A stretch of DNA of 34,717 bases from Nemertoderma westbladi (Eukaryota; Xenacoelomorpha; Nemertodermatida; Nemertodermatidae), in assembly GCA_032718475.1 (NCBI GenBank), contig JAUCBJ010007069.1, positions 1 to 34,717 on the forward strand, read 5' to 3'. The position numbers and the translations under genes were made by a program. The notes beneath the pieces were generated by a model. The model searched no databases and was not told where the DNA came from. It was given only the letters and a program-made list of their open reading frames with translations. Below, one piece after another: positions 1 through 10,363 of the stretch. Each line of letters starts with the position of its first letter. Within the stretch, counting starts at the first letter, position 1.

Positions 1-3000
1 CCACCATTTTCACTGACCTTATGCTATGTTCTTCTAGTTCGTCCTGGGGGGTGGACAACGCTCCTACATAATAATCCGCTGTTATTGTAGATTTCCAAAC
101 TTGCATAATGCCGGACATGTTGAGCTTAGTTTGGAACTTGGGTTGTCCAGCAAATATGTCTTCGGCTAGCTCTTTGTCGATGAATGTTCCTGTACTACCG
201 GAGTCAAGGAGGGCGTTCACTACATAACTCCTCTTAGGTCCGTGAACCCTTACTTGCACCACAGGAAACTCTCGGATCCCTACATTGGAAGATGGCTCTT
301 TCCAAGATGGTTGTCGTTCAGAAGTAGTTAGAGTGAAGTCGCTGTCTGTATCCTTTTCATATGTGAGTGCTCGATACACTGCGGTATTTATCATATAACA
401 GGATTCGTTTTCGTCGGAGAACTCGTCCGTATAGAATCCTTCCATCTCAGATTGATCAGTGTCGTTCACATCACTGAATTGGACATGTAGTTCGGAATCA
501 CTTACCTGATTAGGACTATTTCGATCGAATTCAGCGTGCAACAAGATATGATGTTTCGCACCACACTTTGCACACCTTATGTCTGAGTAACAGGTTCGCC
601 GTTGATGTCCTTGTCTGAGGCAATTATAACATAACCGCTTATCCCACATGACTTCACGTCTCTCAGTTAATGATTTCTTTAGAAATTCATCACACATATT
701 CAAGCGATGGGTCCCATCACATAGCGCACATTTTGGTTTGATGTTACTCACCTTAATCTGAGTCACATTGTGTACACTTGCCTTTTCTTCGGGCTTTCTC
801 ACCTGAATTCTCTTGGGAGACGTAGGGGGAGTTTTTCTTACCTGTTCTCTCCTGTCATTTGTTCGAGACTTGAATTTACTTACCTGATCTTTAGGCATTT
901 TATTTACGTAATAAGATCTATCAGTGTCTTTCCCGCTATCTTCTCCTTGAGAAGTCTGGCTTTCACCGTCGTCTGTATAACACACTGGTGTTACCTTTCT
1001 CCTAGAGACGGGTTTTTCACTTACCTTGTTTTCCGGTGTCTTCTCTCTGGACAGTTTCAGGAGCTGTAATTTCACTTCTCCATCTAGGAATGACATGAGA
1101 TCAGCCATGGTAGGGTCTCTTCGTTGTTGTTCCATCATATATAACACTTTCTTATCCCAGCGTGTGCCTACTCCACCCTTCGGTAAAGTAGAAGCTACTG
1201 CTCTAATAACCATAGTGTTCTGATACTCATGAGACTTACCTAGCCAATCTAATTGTCTGCAGATCTCCTGGATCTCATCGGAAAACTCGATAATCCCGCT
1301 GCTAATAAACTTTCGGGGCGCTACCAACTTTGCATACAAATACCCAGCGATGTTATTCCTATTACCATACCTGATGTTTAGTGTATCCCAAACTTGTCTT
1401 AATCCGTCTGGATGTCCAATAAACTTTAACGCCATTAACTTGGGAGATCCTTCCAAGCACTCGATGAGGTATCTAAGTTTTTCTCCATTAGATAGTACAG
1501 AGTTCTGTATGTTATCTTTGTAATATTCATTAAAAGGTAACCATTTCATCTCATCTCCATTGAACTTGACGATCTCTCCCACCTTTACCGCTTGCCGGGC
1601 TTCGGTTCTAGCCATTTGACGCGTAAAACTTTCTTGGGCCATCGTGTTATTTAATATCGAGTTATCGGTATATAAATTTCTCGGATTATGATCCGTTCTA
1701 TATGGAATATCATTATCAACAGGTCTATAATTACCCTTAATAGGGTTCACTATAGGAGTTTCTACTTCGCTAGCAGTATAGATGCGTGTAGGCTCCACAC
1801 CTTGCGCATGCGATACTTCAGACCTAACAGGTTGACACATTGTTACAGAGGGTGGTGGTATACCCTTTTGTGTATTTACTAATTTATCGCGTTCTAGCGC
1901 GATACTTTGCTGCACTTCTTGCAACTCTAGCCTACTTTCCCTTACTGTGCCTTTGAATTGTTGAACAGTCTCCTGCATCTGTCCGAGCAGGAGATCCATC
2001 CCCCGTCGTCTCTCGTCCACCCATTCGACCGCCGAAGCGGGAGTCGCCAACGTTGTAGCGGGCGGACGAGGGACAACGGGCGACAAATCCTGAATATTTC
2101 GCTCGGGGTCCAGGACCTGAACTGTCTCCTGGGCAGTTCTACTGGGCACAGGTAGCTTAGTGCTATGCAGAGGGAATTTAGAGGTAGTTTCAGGGAGCAC
2201 AGGTGTGTCTATCACCGAAGGGGTGATTTCAAGAACAGGCCTAATTATTTCAGGCTCATCTACTATAGTAGGGAGTCTTTCTATTTTAATTATTTGGTCT
2301 GTGGGCTCTGTACTACCTAAGTTGGTGTTATTTAGTTGCCTTCTAACAGCTGGAGGCAAATCAGGCAATTTCTGACGGTGGAATGTTCTTTTACGTCTGC
2401 TTAGACGAGATCTATTTCCTTTGCCTTCAGTATCGGTGGTATCGCCTTCTTCAGATGATGTATATCCCTGTCTTTTGGGAGTAGATCGATTCATCATCTG
2501 CATATTACTAGCTGTTAACTGTTTATTTATGCAGTCTTGATTCTCCTGAATGTTTTCCAATTCTAATTGGGTGGTTTCTTCAGTCGCTCTCCGTTCTGCT
2601 TCTGCCACTGCCTCTGCCGCCTTTCTTTCAGCTTCGGCCGCTTTTGCTTCTGCAGCTGCCGCTGCCGCTGCCGCTTTTCTTTCAGCTTCGGCCGCTTTTG
2701 CCTCTGCCGCTGCCTTTGCCGCTGCCGCTGCCGCTTTTCTTTCAGCTTCGGCCGCTTTTGCCTCTGCCGCTGCCTCTGCCGCTGCCGCTTTTCTTTCTGC
2801 TTCTGCAGCTACCACTGCTGCTTTCTTTCTGTCTTCTATGCGTTTTTTCTTTACTTGTTCTTCTTGGACTCGTGTCAGGCGGAGTTGTTCATCAAATTTA
2901 GCCTGATTCGCAGCCCTCATTTCCACATCGATGGCATCCAACACAAGCTTGGTTCCTTCACTATTAGGGCTAAGTCCCTCTAACCTTCTCCTCAACTCGT

Positions 3001-4000
3001 CATCACCTAAAAAACGTTGATAGTCTGACAGATAGATGTCAATGGCATCCCTCTTATGCGGTTTCTCTGCCGTCGCTTCACTTTCCACTTGGGAAAAAGT
3101 AGCGTCTGTTGATTCTCCATGGGTTGATCGCTCCTCCAGCTGAGCTTTCCACTGAGCTGTTCCTTGAACCTGGAGACTCACCCGTTGAAACCAAGTCTTT
3201 ACGGCAACTTGCAACGACGTGTCCTGTCTTCGTTTAGAAGCCTCCTCAAAGGCTGATAAGATTAGCCTGATTCGCAGAATTCTTTCTCTAACTTGATAAA
3301 GCAGTTGTCCCTGCTCTTGAGGTCCTTGTGGTTGTTGAAACAGTTGTCCTTTTACTCGCTCCATAGAGCTGAAGAATCCCTGTGCGTATCCGGCTGCGGA
3401 CCTCTTCCACACAGCTGGATCGATGGTTTCCTTGGCTACTCCCATCCGGTGTATGTCTTCCCAGGCAGCTTCTGATAAATCAAACGGGAGTCCGGGTCCG
3501 GGGAAGTTCCATTGCGACTCGACAATAGACTTCAGTTCTTCACTCGTGTATCCCGCATAATTATCTTTAGTTGATCGTTGACTTCTCGCCCAATCGATCT
3601 GGTGTTCTTCCACTGCAATCAATAACCTAGTGAGTACGGCTGCAGGAAGGATGAGAAGGGGATCTGAATAAGCCTCATCCGTCATCCTTGCTCCGCGCTC
3701 GGGTGTCAGTTCTGCAGTATCTTCACTACTGGAGCTGTCGGGCCGCTGAGAAATAAGTTCTTGGCTCGCGGGTTGTCGCTGTTCCGCTGCTTCTTGGTTC
3801 CGCTTGACCTGAGCTCGCGTGCCTATGATAGACCTACGATGTTGGACCAGCCTAGGTTCTCTTATTACTACTGGAGGGATGACCTTCCTCACAGTGGGAG
3901 GTGAACTGAACTTACGACTAGACGGTTCTACGCCTCTATCTGAGTCGCAGATAGTTACATCTAATAAACTGTCTGACAGGTTCTGCTTAGTATCAGACAT
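1..4000 (-). CDS. BEL/Pao retrotransposon Gag-protease polyprotein, 3' part outside window
   Basis: One frame stays open for 1333 codons from the ATG at 4000 to the window edge. The start is the only in-frame ATG after the upstream stop at 4034-4036, and it has A at -3. Order: an N-terminal region of about 780 residues not typical of Gag; an Ala-Glu-Arg-Lys repeat at about residues 390-475; a capsid-like segment at about 780-1000 (KFNGD, then LIECLEGSP) of the DUF1759 kind; a Cys/His cluster at about 1090-1155 (CALC, LCYNCLRQGH, CAKCGAKHH); and a retropepsin motif LLDSGSTGTF near residue 1266. This Cys/His-cluster-then-protease order is typical of BEL/Pao elements. Reverse transcriptase and integrase would follow to the left. 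Gag packages element RNA and the protease matures the polyprotein. No stop or frameshift is seen in the visible part, so this copy may be young. The subfamily is not determined. Confidence 0.88.
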   Translation of the reverse strand, partial: MSDTKQNLSDSLLDVTICDSDRGVEPSSRKFSSPPTVRKVIPPVVIREPRLVQHRRSIIGTRAQVKRNQEAAEQRQPASQELISQRPDSSSSEDTAELTPERGARMTDEAYSDPLLILPAAVLTRLLIAVEEHQIDWARSQRSTKDNYAGYTSEELKSIVESQWNFPGPGLPFDLSEAAWEDIHRMGVAKETIDPAVWKRSAAGYAQGFFSSMERVKGQLFQQPQGPQEQGQLLYQVRERILRIRLILSAFEEASKRRQDTSLQVAVKTWFQRVSLQVQGTAQWKAQLEERSTHGESTDATFSQVESEATAEKPHKRDAIDIYLSDYQRFLGDDELRRRLEGLSPNSEGTKLVLDAIDVEMRAANQAKFDEQLRLTRVQEEQVKKKRIEDRKKAAVVAAEAERKAAAAEAAAEAKAAEAERKAAAAAAKAAAEAKAAEAERKAAAAAAAAEAKAAEAERKAAEAVAEAERRATEETTQLELENIQENQDCINKQLTASNMQMMNRSTPKRQGYTSSEEGDTTDTEGKGNRSRLSRRKRTFHRQKLPDLPPAVRRQLNNTNLGSTEPTDQIIKIERLPTIVDEPEIIRPVLEITPSVIDTPVLPETTSKFPLHSTKLPVPSRTAQETVQVLDPERNIQDLSPVVPRPPATTLATPASAVEWVDERRRGMDLLLGQMQETVQQFKGTVRESRLELQEVQQSIALERDKLVNTQKGIPPPSVTMCQPVRSEVSHAQGVEPTRIYTASEVETPIVNPIKGNYRPVDNDIPYRTDHNPRNLYTDNSILNNTMAQESFTRQMARTEARQAVKVGEIVKFNGDEMKWLPFNEYYKDNIQNSVLSNGEKLRYLIECLEGSPKLMALKFIGHPDGLRQVWDTLNIRYGNRNNIAGYLYAKLVAPRKFISSGIIEFSDEIQEICRQLDWLGKSHEYQNTMVIRAVASTLPKGGVGTRWDKKVLYMMEQQRRDPTMADLMSFLDGEVKLQLLKLSREKTPENKVSEKPVSRRKVTPVCYTDDGESQTSQGEDSGKDTDRSYYVNKMPKDQVSKFKSRTNDRREQVRKTPPTSPKRIQVRKPEEKASVHNVTQIKVSNIKPKCALCDGTHRLNMCDEFLKKSLTERREVMWDKRLCYNCLRQGHQRRTCYSDIRCAKCGAKHHILLHAEFDRNSPNQVSDSELHVQFSDVNDTDQSEMEGFYTDEFSDENESCYMINTAVYRALTYEKDTDSDFTLTTSERQPSWKEPSSNVGIREFPVVQVRVHGPKRSYVVNALLDSGSTGTFIDKELAEDIFAGQPKFQTKLNMSGIMQVWKSTITADYYVGALSTPQDELEEHSIRSVKMV
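497..1241 (-). other. Cluster of consensus 5' splice-site words within gag
   Basis: The coding strand carries CAG|GTAAGT near 500-508 and 877-886, AAG|GTGAGT near 747-755, AAG|GTAAGT near 1018-1026, TAG|GTAAGT near 1233-1241, and the slightly weaker CAG|GTGAGA near 798-806 and CAG|GTAAGA near 836-843. All keep the Gag frame, mostly giving the peptide Q/K-V-S/R. Whether any is used for splicing cannot be told from sequence. Confidence 0.6.
2582..2820 (-). repeat. In-frame Ala/Glu/Arg/Lys coding repeat inside the Gag extension
   Basis: Near-identical 50-65 bp blocks are repeated about four times. Read on the minus strand they encode AEAERKAAAAA and AAEAKA modules. The composition predicts a long charged alpha helix or coiled coil. 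The blocks differ in the number of GCA/GCG alanine codons, as expected from replication slippage. They keep the reading frame, so the repeat is tolerated or selected as protein. Confidence 0.85.
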
Positions 4001-4088
4001 GTTTATGTGTACACTTGAATGTCTACTGCTGTATTACAGTCTGAGCAAGTCTAGTAACTCAGTATTAACTGCTAGCCTAGTAATTAAT

Positions 4089-4500
4089 TACCGGTACTGC
4101 TACTCAGTGTAGCGTGATATATATAATATATTAGAATACCGGTATGCTTATAGTATATATAACTATTATTACAGACTAGGTTTATCACAGAATACCGGTA
4201 TAATTTTAGCACAAATATATATAAATATATAATAGGCCTATCGGAATACCGGTATACAGCTTACAGTTTGTAGTATATATAATTCTGGACTAGAATTAAT
4301 TACAAGTACCGGTATAATTTCAGCCTAAATTTATAGAAATAAAGATAATAGGCCTATCGTAAATACCGGTATGCAGTTTACACTTATAGTGTATATATAT
4401 AAGTATAATTACAAACTAGAATTAATTACAGAATACCGGTATGATTTCAACCTAAAATTTATAGAAATAAATATAATAAGCCTATTGTAAATACCGGTAT
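4089..4500. repeat. Tandem array of aataccggtat units upstream of the first Gag
   Basis: ACCGGT recurs at 4089, 4138, 4195, 4248, 4308, 4365, 4435 and 4493, mostly 53-70 bp apart. Two alternating half-units can be seen, one with ataatag-gcctat and one with agtatatata, giving a double unit of roughly 115-125 bp. The array lies just upstream of the Gag start on the minus strand. It could be part of the element's leader/LTR or a host satellite. Confidence 0.75.
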
Positions 4501-5462
4501 ATCAATTATTTTAAATAACAGAATTTCTGAATTTCAAGAGTTACTTGGTTACCTTACTTACTTTATTACCGTTATTTGAGCAGTAATCCAACTGATATTG
4601 AGACCTAATGGTTGTATGGCAGGCCTACTATTTATAAATCGTTAGATTTGATTTATAATAAATATATACCCGTTTTAATGGGCTTTAGTCAATGCTTGAA
4701 ATAAATGTTATTATTTCTGGGGAGTAATCACTACACAAAGCGGTGCGCTTTTAGTGAAGTGTTACTTATAGGACACTAAAACAAATAATGCTAATTTACC
4801 TAAGTTACTTAATACTACAAATTACGTACAATTCGGGTGAGATTACAATCTCTAAATAAACACAAAAATTTACAAAAACACAAAATACGAATTTTCAGGG
4901 TAATTTTACAAGAAGTCTACAAACCAGCCTAACAAAGGGTTAGAATTCTGGTTATTACAACGGACAGGGTACTGCGGTATTTGAAAATAATACGTAGTAG
5001 TAAATACACTGCGTTGTCCAGATAGGAAAATACCACCGCCTGACGACCTATAGCCGTATCGCTATAGGTACTACGTTATGTATCACGGAGTGTTCCTACC
5101 TAGAAGTTAATAGAGCTAATCGAACGTGCCTATCAACCACTTTACAACACAAATATAATGCCTACACTAATTACTTTCGGAAAGCACTGTACACTAAACC
5201 CTAAATTAGGTACGAGTACTTGTACAACATATAATCAGTAGTTAAATATACTTGAACAGCTAAAAGAACCACGGCATCTGCTGGAGTGACCGGTGCACAA
5301 AATCACCAGTCTTTACCTACGCCAAGCAGCCCGTGTAGTACCGGGGTTAATTTAACTATAGCGGTATGTATAACAAACACAATTATTGTAGGAACAAACT
5401 TGGGGAATGAATGTTGCGAATAATCGCATAAACTCTGAATAATAAATATTACGCTACGCGTA
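4501..5462. other. Non-coding stretch upstream of BEL/Pao element 1
   Basis: No credible coding frame is seen on either strand. By position it should include leader and perhaps 5' LTR sequence of the minus-strand element, but no TG...CA-bounded repeat partner lies inside the window, so LTR limits cannot be set. Confidence 0.4.
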
Positions 5463-6040
5463 CAAACCACTCAAACAAAATGCAGACCAAACACTGACAG
5501 ACTACTATCAAGCCTAAATAAACTACAGGACATGCAGACTCCGAAATGATTAGGTAGTATGCGTTCTAACCCAGTAGTACGACTTATTCTTTAGTTGGGG
5601 GTTTACCTTACAGCATTGGCTGCCCCTACTTCCTAACCGTTCTTTATCGGACAGAGGCTCTACACACACTGCAATCCGTTCAGACCTAATAACAGCCAGA
5701 CAACTATCCAGCCTACAAATTATCTAAATAAATATTATACCCTACCTGTACAGACTTACACAAACAAAGTACAGACTAAACGATGGCAGACTACTCTCAA
5801 GCCTAAATAAACGACAGGACATGCAGACTCCGAAATGATTAGGTAGTATGCGTTCTAACCCAGTAGTACGACTTATTCTTTAGTTGGGGGTTTACCTTAC
5901 AGCATTGGCTGCCCCTACTTCCTAACCGTTCTTTATCGGACAGGTGATCTACATACACTGCAATCCGTTCAGACTTAACAGCAATCAGACAACAGCCCAG
6001 CCTACAAATTGTCTGTACAATATGATCAGGCTTACACGCC
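5463..6040. repeat. 289-bp direct tandem duplication
   Basis: Two consecutive copies lie 289 bp apart. Copy 1 runs from about 5463 and copy 2 from about 5752. A core of about 115 bp, starting ccgaaatgattaggtag at 5541 and again at 5830, is identical between copies, and the flanks differ by scattered substitutions. The identical core suggests recent duplication or gene conversion. It may belong to the 5' leader or LTR of element 1. Confidence 0.85.
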
Positions 6041-6189
6041 TTCTGTTCAATACTGGCCTACAAATAAATAAAACTGACAGAAATAAGTAAGCTCCAAAAG
6101 AAACAAGGGGTGTACAGTCCCTAATCTCTTAAACAGCCTACCGGTATGCAACAATCAAATCGAATAATACTAATGTACTTATACGGGAA

Positions 6190-6312
6190 GTACCGGTTAG
6201 GACAGTTAGGCCTACGGACCTACAGAAGTACCGGTTCTGGCAGTTGGACCTACGGACCTACGGCAGTACCGGTTCTGGCAGTTGGGCCTACTGACCTACA
6301 GATGTACCGTTC
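6190..6312. repeat. 38-bp tandem repeat, about three copies
   Basis: The word taccggtt recurs at 6191, 6229 and 6267, and a degenerate copy at 6305, giving an exact 38-bp period. Each unit also carries the ggcctac/ggacctac motif. It shares the ACCGGT core with other arrays in the window. Confidence 0.85.
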
Positions 6313-7714
6313 AGGTTTACCGGTTGACCGGTACTTTCAACTTTATTGCTTACTGCAATAAAGAAGATATATCCGTTATTGTTCGCGCTTTTAGACCTTT
6401 GGCAGTTTAACCCGCCAAATTAGGATGTCTTCTAGATAATAAATCACTTTTAGCCTATGACAAGTATTTAATTCACTACACTAGTCGAAACCAATCTGTG
6501 CGCGATCATTCACCCGCTGGATATACCCGGGAGATTGGGTTCGACGGCTTAATCTTATTGCTATGTAAGCTTAATGTATTATTCGACTGACAGTATTATA
6601 TAATCTCTGACAATATTATTCACCTTCGGGGAATATTAACAGTTCCTTTAGGACGTGGCGCTCTATCTATATAAACAGAGTTATGACTTAAACTACTCAC
6701 AACGATATGGCTTAGTTATAATTCACATATATGGCGCATTCTTTAGGAAATGCTTCGTTATCAGTCTCACTCATACACAATGCTGCACAATACTGCACAC
6801 TAATCTGCCGATTTTCACTGATTTTAGTCACATATAAAAGGAACACGGACCGACTCATGTAGGGTCTATCAAATAACATTAGATTCACTTCAAACCACTT
6901 TAACATAAGTCACAATCGTTATATATAACCTTTCTCTCTTACCTTCGGTATATCAAGAATATTGGGTTTTCGGGGTTATTTATCATTATTCCAAATATAA
7001 TAATTCATCAACCATATTATGAAGAACCGACAGTAAATAGCAGTATAACAATATAAACGTATGCACAGGTATGTGGTACATGCAGATCATCAGTCAGTTA
7101 TGGTTTGTTGAGTTGAGTTATGTTTAGTTCATTAGTTTGATAACGGATATATGTCCTTATAATTAAGCCTACTAGTGTTAAGCTAAAAACAGAAAGGCAC
7201 AAAATATTTCCAAGCCGGTCTCTCCTGGCTCAGGACTGAATGTAAATACTGCACATAAAGCATTACGTGATTTCTAGGAAATTTCTCTACAAGAGCCATA
7301 AAAATGCTCTGATTGGCTGACTGAACTGAGAGACGCCGTAGAACAAAGAAAATCAACACGTATGAATATCAGCTGTTAACCGTAGTCATAGTAACTACTG
7401 TTCAAGAGTAGCTATCACCCTTTGCGTCATGGAATTGCCATAGAATCATCAACTATGCCTTTCACAGTACACATACGGAGGAAATAGGTCTTAGATCCTC
7501 TAAAAAACACCGATACAGCAATAATACGGTCTCTTACACCTATTAAATCAACTACAGAGTATTTTAATGTAAAAGATAATAAAAATAACGGGGCAATTCA
7601 GCAAAGGCTTTTACAACTGACACTAATGTGGAACAGCTAGGATATTTGCGCTTTGTTTGTGTTTTAGTTTTAGTAACTATAGCTACCCCTTTCTATTGTT
7701 AGTTTTGTTCTATA
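6313..7714. other. Gene-free stretch
   Basis: Both strands have only short frames with no recognisable domain. An AATAAA motif is present on the minus strand near 6355. Nothing else can be supported. Confidence 0.5.
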
Positions 7715-7864
7715 ATGCAGCATTGGTTGATTGCCTTAGCAGTCGGTGTTGTAATATTCGTATGGAAATGGAGTCGCATTTATAATATAGGGTGGTTCTA
7801 TGGTGGGTTCAGGGTCATCACACGCTCGGTGTCCTGGTTGTGCATCATGGGCATTTTTTCATAA
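7715..7864 (+). CDS. Possible 49-residue membrane micropeptide
   Basis: A short ATG-to-TAA frame of 49 codons. Residues 3-20 form a hydrophobic stretch (HWLIALAVGVVIFVWKWS) followed by basic Arg/Lys residues, consistent with one transmembrane helix or a signal anchor. Trp and Ile content is high. It is isolated: no neighbouring gene, no conserved domain known to me, and a frame of this length occurs often by chance in AT-rich DNA. It could also be an exon of a spliced gene. Confidence 0.15.
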   Translation: MQHWLIALAVGVVIFVWKWSRIYNIGWFYGGFRVITRSVSWLCIMGIFS

Positions 7865-8509
7865 ATATTCGGTAATCTTATATCTTGTAAACGTGCTTGA
7901 TAATGAAATTATTTGCTTCATATTATATTTTTGTTAGTGGTAGCAAAGTTTAATTTTTTATTATGTGGGACGATCCACAAAGTCAGCTAGCCTCACGCCT
8001 TACAGTTTAGACAATTGTTTAGTTTAGGCCTACTTACTAGGCCTACAGCTGACTGACATAGTTCATTTGTAATAGTCTTGGCTAGGATTCTTCCCCCCCG
8101 GGCTCCTTCCAGCCAGTTCGCTGTCTTTCTAGTTTACATAGGCCTATAAATGCTTCAAAATTTATACAACTTTTGAAAAAAAGGTGACAAAACGTGGTTC
8201 CATATTTTTCGAACAAACGGTTTATGAAGCTATCTACAGTATTTTCGTGTTCATAGTATAAAAGATCACCAATCATTTATAAATATATAAAAACAAAATT
8301 TATAAATAAAAAAAATAGATTTGGGGTAATGTTATTATTCATGGTATTAATGATATTAAGGGATAAATTGTACATTGAATTGTAGTTGTTTAGAACAGTT
8401 TCTGGGTATGTCTATGATGTGACATATCACTCATCTCACTCGGTGGCCACAGGAGTTGTAATATAAATGAATTGTAGTTGAGCTGTTAATGCAACTTTAA
8501 TGAATGATA
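7865..8509. other. Gene-free stretch
   Basis: AT-rich sequence with only short random frames on both strands. A C run (cccccc) sits near 8092. No gene is supported. Confidence 0.5.
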
Positions 8510-8668
8510 TTGTAATAAGTTGTTCAGAAATGGTAAATATGAGAAAACGGGTCACCGGGGGTTGAACCAGCGCATTTAGTATCACCACAGTAGCGCACCA
8601 GTACATTTCGGCCTCCGTTTCCGGTGACGCGCTTTCTCATTTTCTTCTTCTCAAACAACTTATTACAA
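8510..8668. mobile_element. 159-bp MITE-like foldback element with 5-bp target duplication
   Basis: The ends are inverted copies (TTGTAATAAGTTGTT at the left, AACAACTTATTACAA at the right). The complementarity continues inward through atgagaaa and cgggtcaccgg to ccggtgacgcgctttctcat, so about 55 bases at each end can pair. TGATA flanks both sides (8505-8509 and 8669-8673), as a target-site duplication would. No coding capacity: a non-autonomous DNA transposon of unassigned superfamily. Confidence 0.75.
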
Positions 8669-8984
8669 TGATATTAAGGTGTAATATATTAAAAATTAAA
8701 GTTTGAGAAATTCTACCAAAACCATTACACTTTTTATAGCAAAGGGTTTATAGGCATAATATGCAGTTTAGTAATGTTAAAATTCTTGAATAAAACTATA
8801 ATCGCAAAGTACTTATTATTAATGTACTTAGTACTAATTTGCACGCAGTCAGTCATCCAGCGAAAATACTTTATATTTCCTTCAGAACATTTTCACCATT
8901 TCTGTTGTTTTTAGCAGCTTTTTCTTTTGAAAGGATTTGCGGAAAAATATAAATTTTCGGGCCATTTTTGGAAATTACTAAAAT

Positions 8985-9265
8985 GTGCCTTAGGGCCACC
9001 AGAGGCTTAATCCGGCACTGTGCGATACATGCGGGAAATGTTTTTCCCAACGCCATCATGTATCGAGCCACAAATGTATCCGCAGTGGGGAGACTCTGTA
9101 ACTGTAATGTTTGTAAGAAACGTTTCTCTACTTCCGGTGATATTGTTGGACACAGATTAACTAAAATTATGTATGTGGGTCGTTCTCACAAAAAGTGGCC
9201 AAACTTTTATGTCAAAATGGCCATGCATTCGCACGGTTATATTTCCAAACGACACAGATTTAACC
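8985..9265 (+). pseudogene. Decayed C2H2 zinc-finger gene fragment
   Basis: Three finger remnants lie in a row but in different frames. The first reads LCDTCGKCFSQRHHVSSHK (about 9017-9075), a complete C-x2-C...H-x3-H-like finger. The second reads CNVCKKRFSTSGDIVGH (about 9103-9155) after a frame change and in-frame stops. The third is a weaker GQTF...W remnant (about 9195-9240) in another frame. The usual linker between fingers is damaged. Frameshifts and stops in a poly-zinc-finger gene fragment indicate a dead copy, possibly of a transposon-associated or host KZF-like gene. An apparent 128-codon frame across this interval only joins pieces of it. Confidence 0.7.
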
Positions 9266-9359
9266 CCATGAACCTATATACCAATCGGAAGAGCGGAAAT
9301 CTGCTCATATTTCAGCAAATTTTCAACAGATTCCTTCCACAACCTAGAGAATGACACCA

Positions 9360-9933
9360 TTTCAAATATCGAAAATGCATGTTTTTTGAAATGTCACATT
9401 GAATTATTTTTAAGTATTTGGCTTCTGAGCTAAAGCAATGAAAGCAAAGGTTCCACATACCATACATCAAAATAAAGCAAATTTAATGCTCTTTCACATG
9501 CTATTGGTGGTTTTCAACCGAAGCTACTCACATTTTATATATTTACTATTTACTAACAATTAATTACGCCGTCACTAGGATTTTGTCCACCATGTAACGC
9601 TCGTTTTCATGACATCGATTTTTTTTATTTATTCACAACATCTCCAAGTAAGATATTTCTAAACGGCGATTTATTTAGCTACCAGCCCAGCAGGTAAAAG
9701 AATTATAGGAATTCGTTCATTAGAACTCGAGCATTGTGCGAAAACGTAAATCTACAAAAAATACCGTCATTAGGAATGTACCTAGTACTACGTAAAGGGT
9801 TTAGGAAAAGCTCATGATTTTTTACCTTTCTTTATTTCGGTTCTAAAACAGTACTTCTTAAAGTCAACGTCATGCCATTACAATTGTCAAACGGAATTAG
9901 GCGTGTTGTGTCGGGTAAGAACTTCTTGATTGA
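9360..9933. other. Gene-free stretch
   Basis: No credible frame on either strand. Nothing further is seen here before the tandem array begins. Confidence 0.5.
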
Positions 9934-10350
9934 AGTTAGTGATGGCGTTACACGTGAAGGACTTAGAGATTAAGTTAGTGATGGCGTTACACGTGAAGGA
10001 CTTAGAGATTAAGTTAGTGATGGGATGGCGTTACACGTGAAGGACTTAGAGATCAAGTTAGGGATGGCGTTACATGTGAAGGACTTATAGATTAAGTTAG
10101 TGATGGCGTTACATGTGAAGGACTTAGTTACACGTGAAGGACTTATAGATTACGTTAGTGATGGCGTTACACGTGAAGGACTTAGAGATTACTTTAGTGA
10201 TGGCGTAACATGTGAAGGACTTAGAGATTAAGTTAGTGATGGGATGGCGTTACACGTGAAGGACTTAGAGATTAAGTTAGTGGTGGCGTTACATGTGAAG
10301 GACTTAAGATTAAGTTAGTGATGGCGTTACACGTGAAGGACTTTAAGTTA
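9934..10350. repeat. 39-bp tandem repeat carrying a CACGTG palindrome
   Basis: About ten copies of agttagtgatggcgttacac plus gtgaaggacttagagatta, with an exact 39-bp period for the first copies (9934, 9973). Some copies have a 5-bp insertion (gatgg) or are shortened. Each unit has CACGTG, or CATGTG in mutated copies. CACGTG is the E-box core bound by bHLH-type factors; binding here is not shown. No spacer/repeat alternation, so this is not a CRISPR array. Confidence 0.9.
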
Positions 10351-10363
10351 GTGTTCCTGCCCA

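Noticed and set aside
2550-2983. Plus-strand frames rich in Ala, Cys/Arg or Leu/Pro (118, 138 and 85 codons)
   Set aside because: They are antisense readings of the GCA-rich coding repeat in the minus-strand Gag; low complexity in all frames explains their length.
8540-8640. A tRNA gene or tRNA-derived SINE, because of ggttcaaccccc on the minus strand
   Set aside because: The arms do not fold into a cloverleaf, and the interval is inside a symmetric foldback element with inverted ends.
8968-9354. A 128-codon plus-strand gene
   Set aside because: It only joins frames of a broken zinc-finger array; finger residues occur in several frames.
9934-10350. CRISPR-like regular repeats
   Set aside because: Units follow each other without unique spacers, and the DNA is eukaryotic; a minisatellite.
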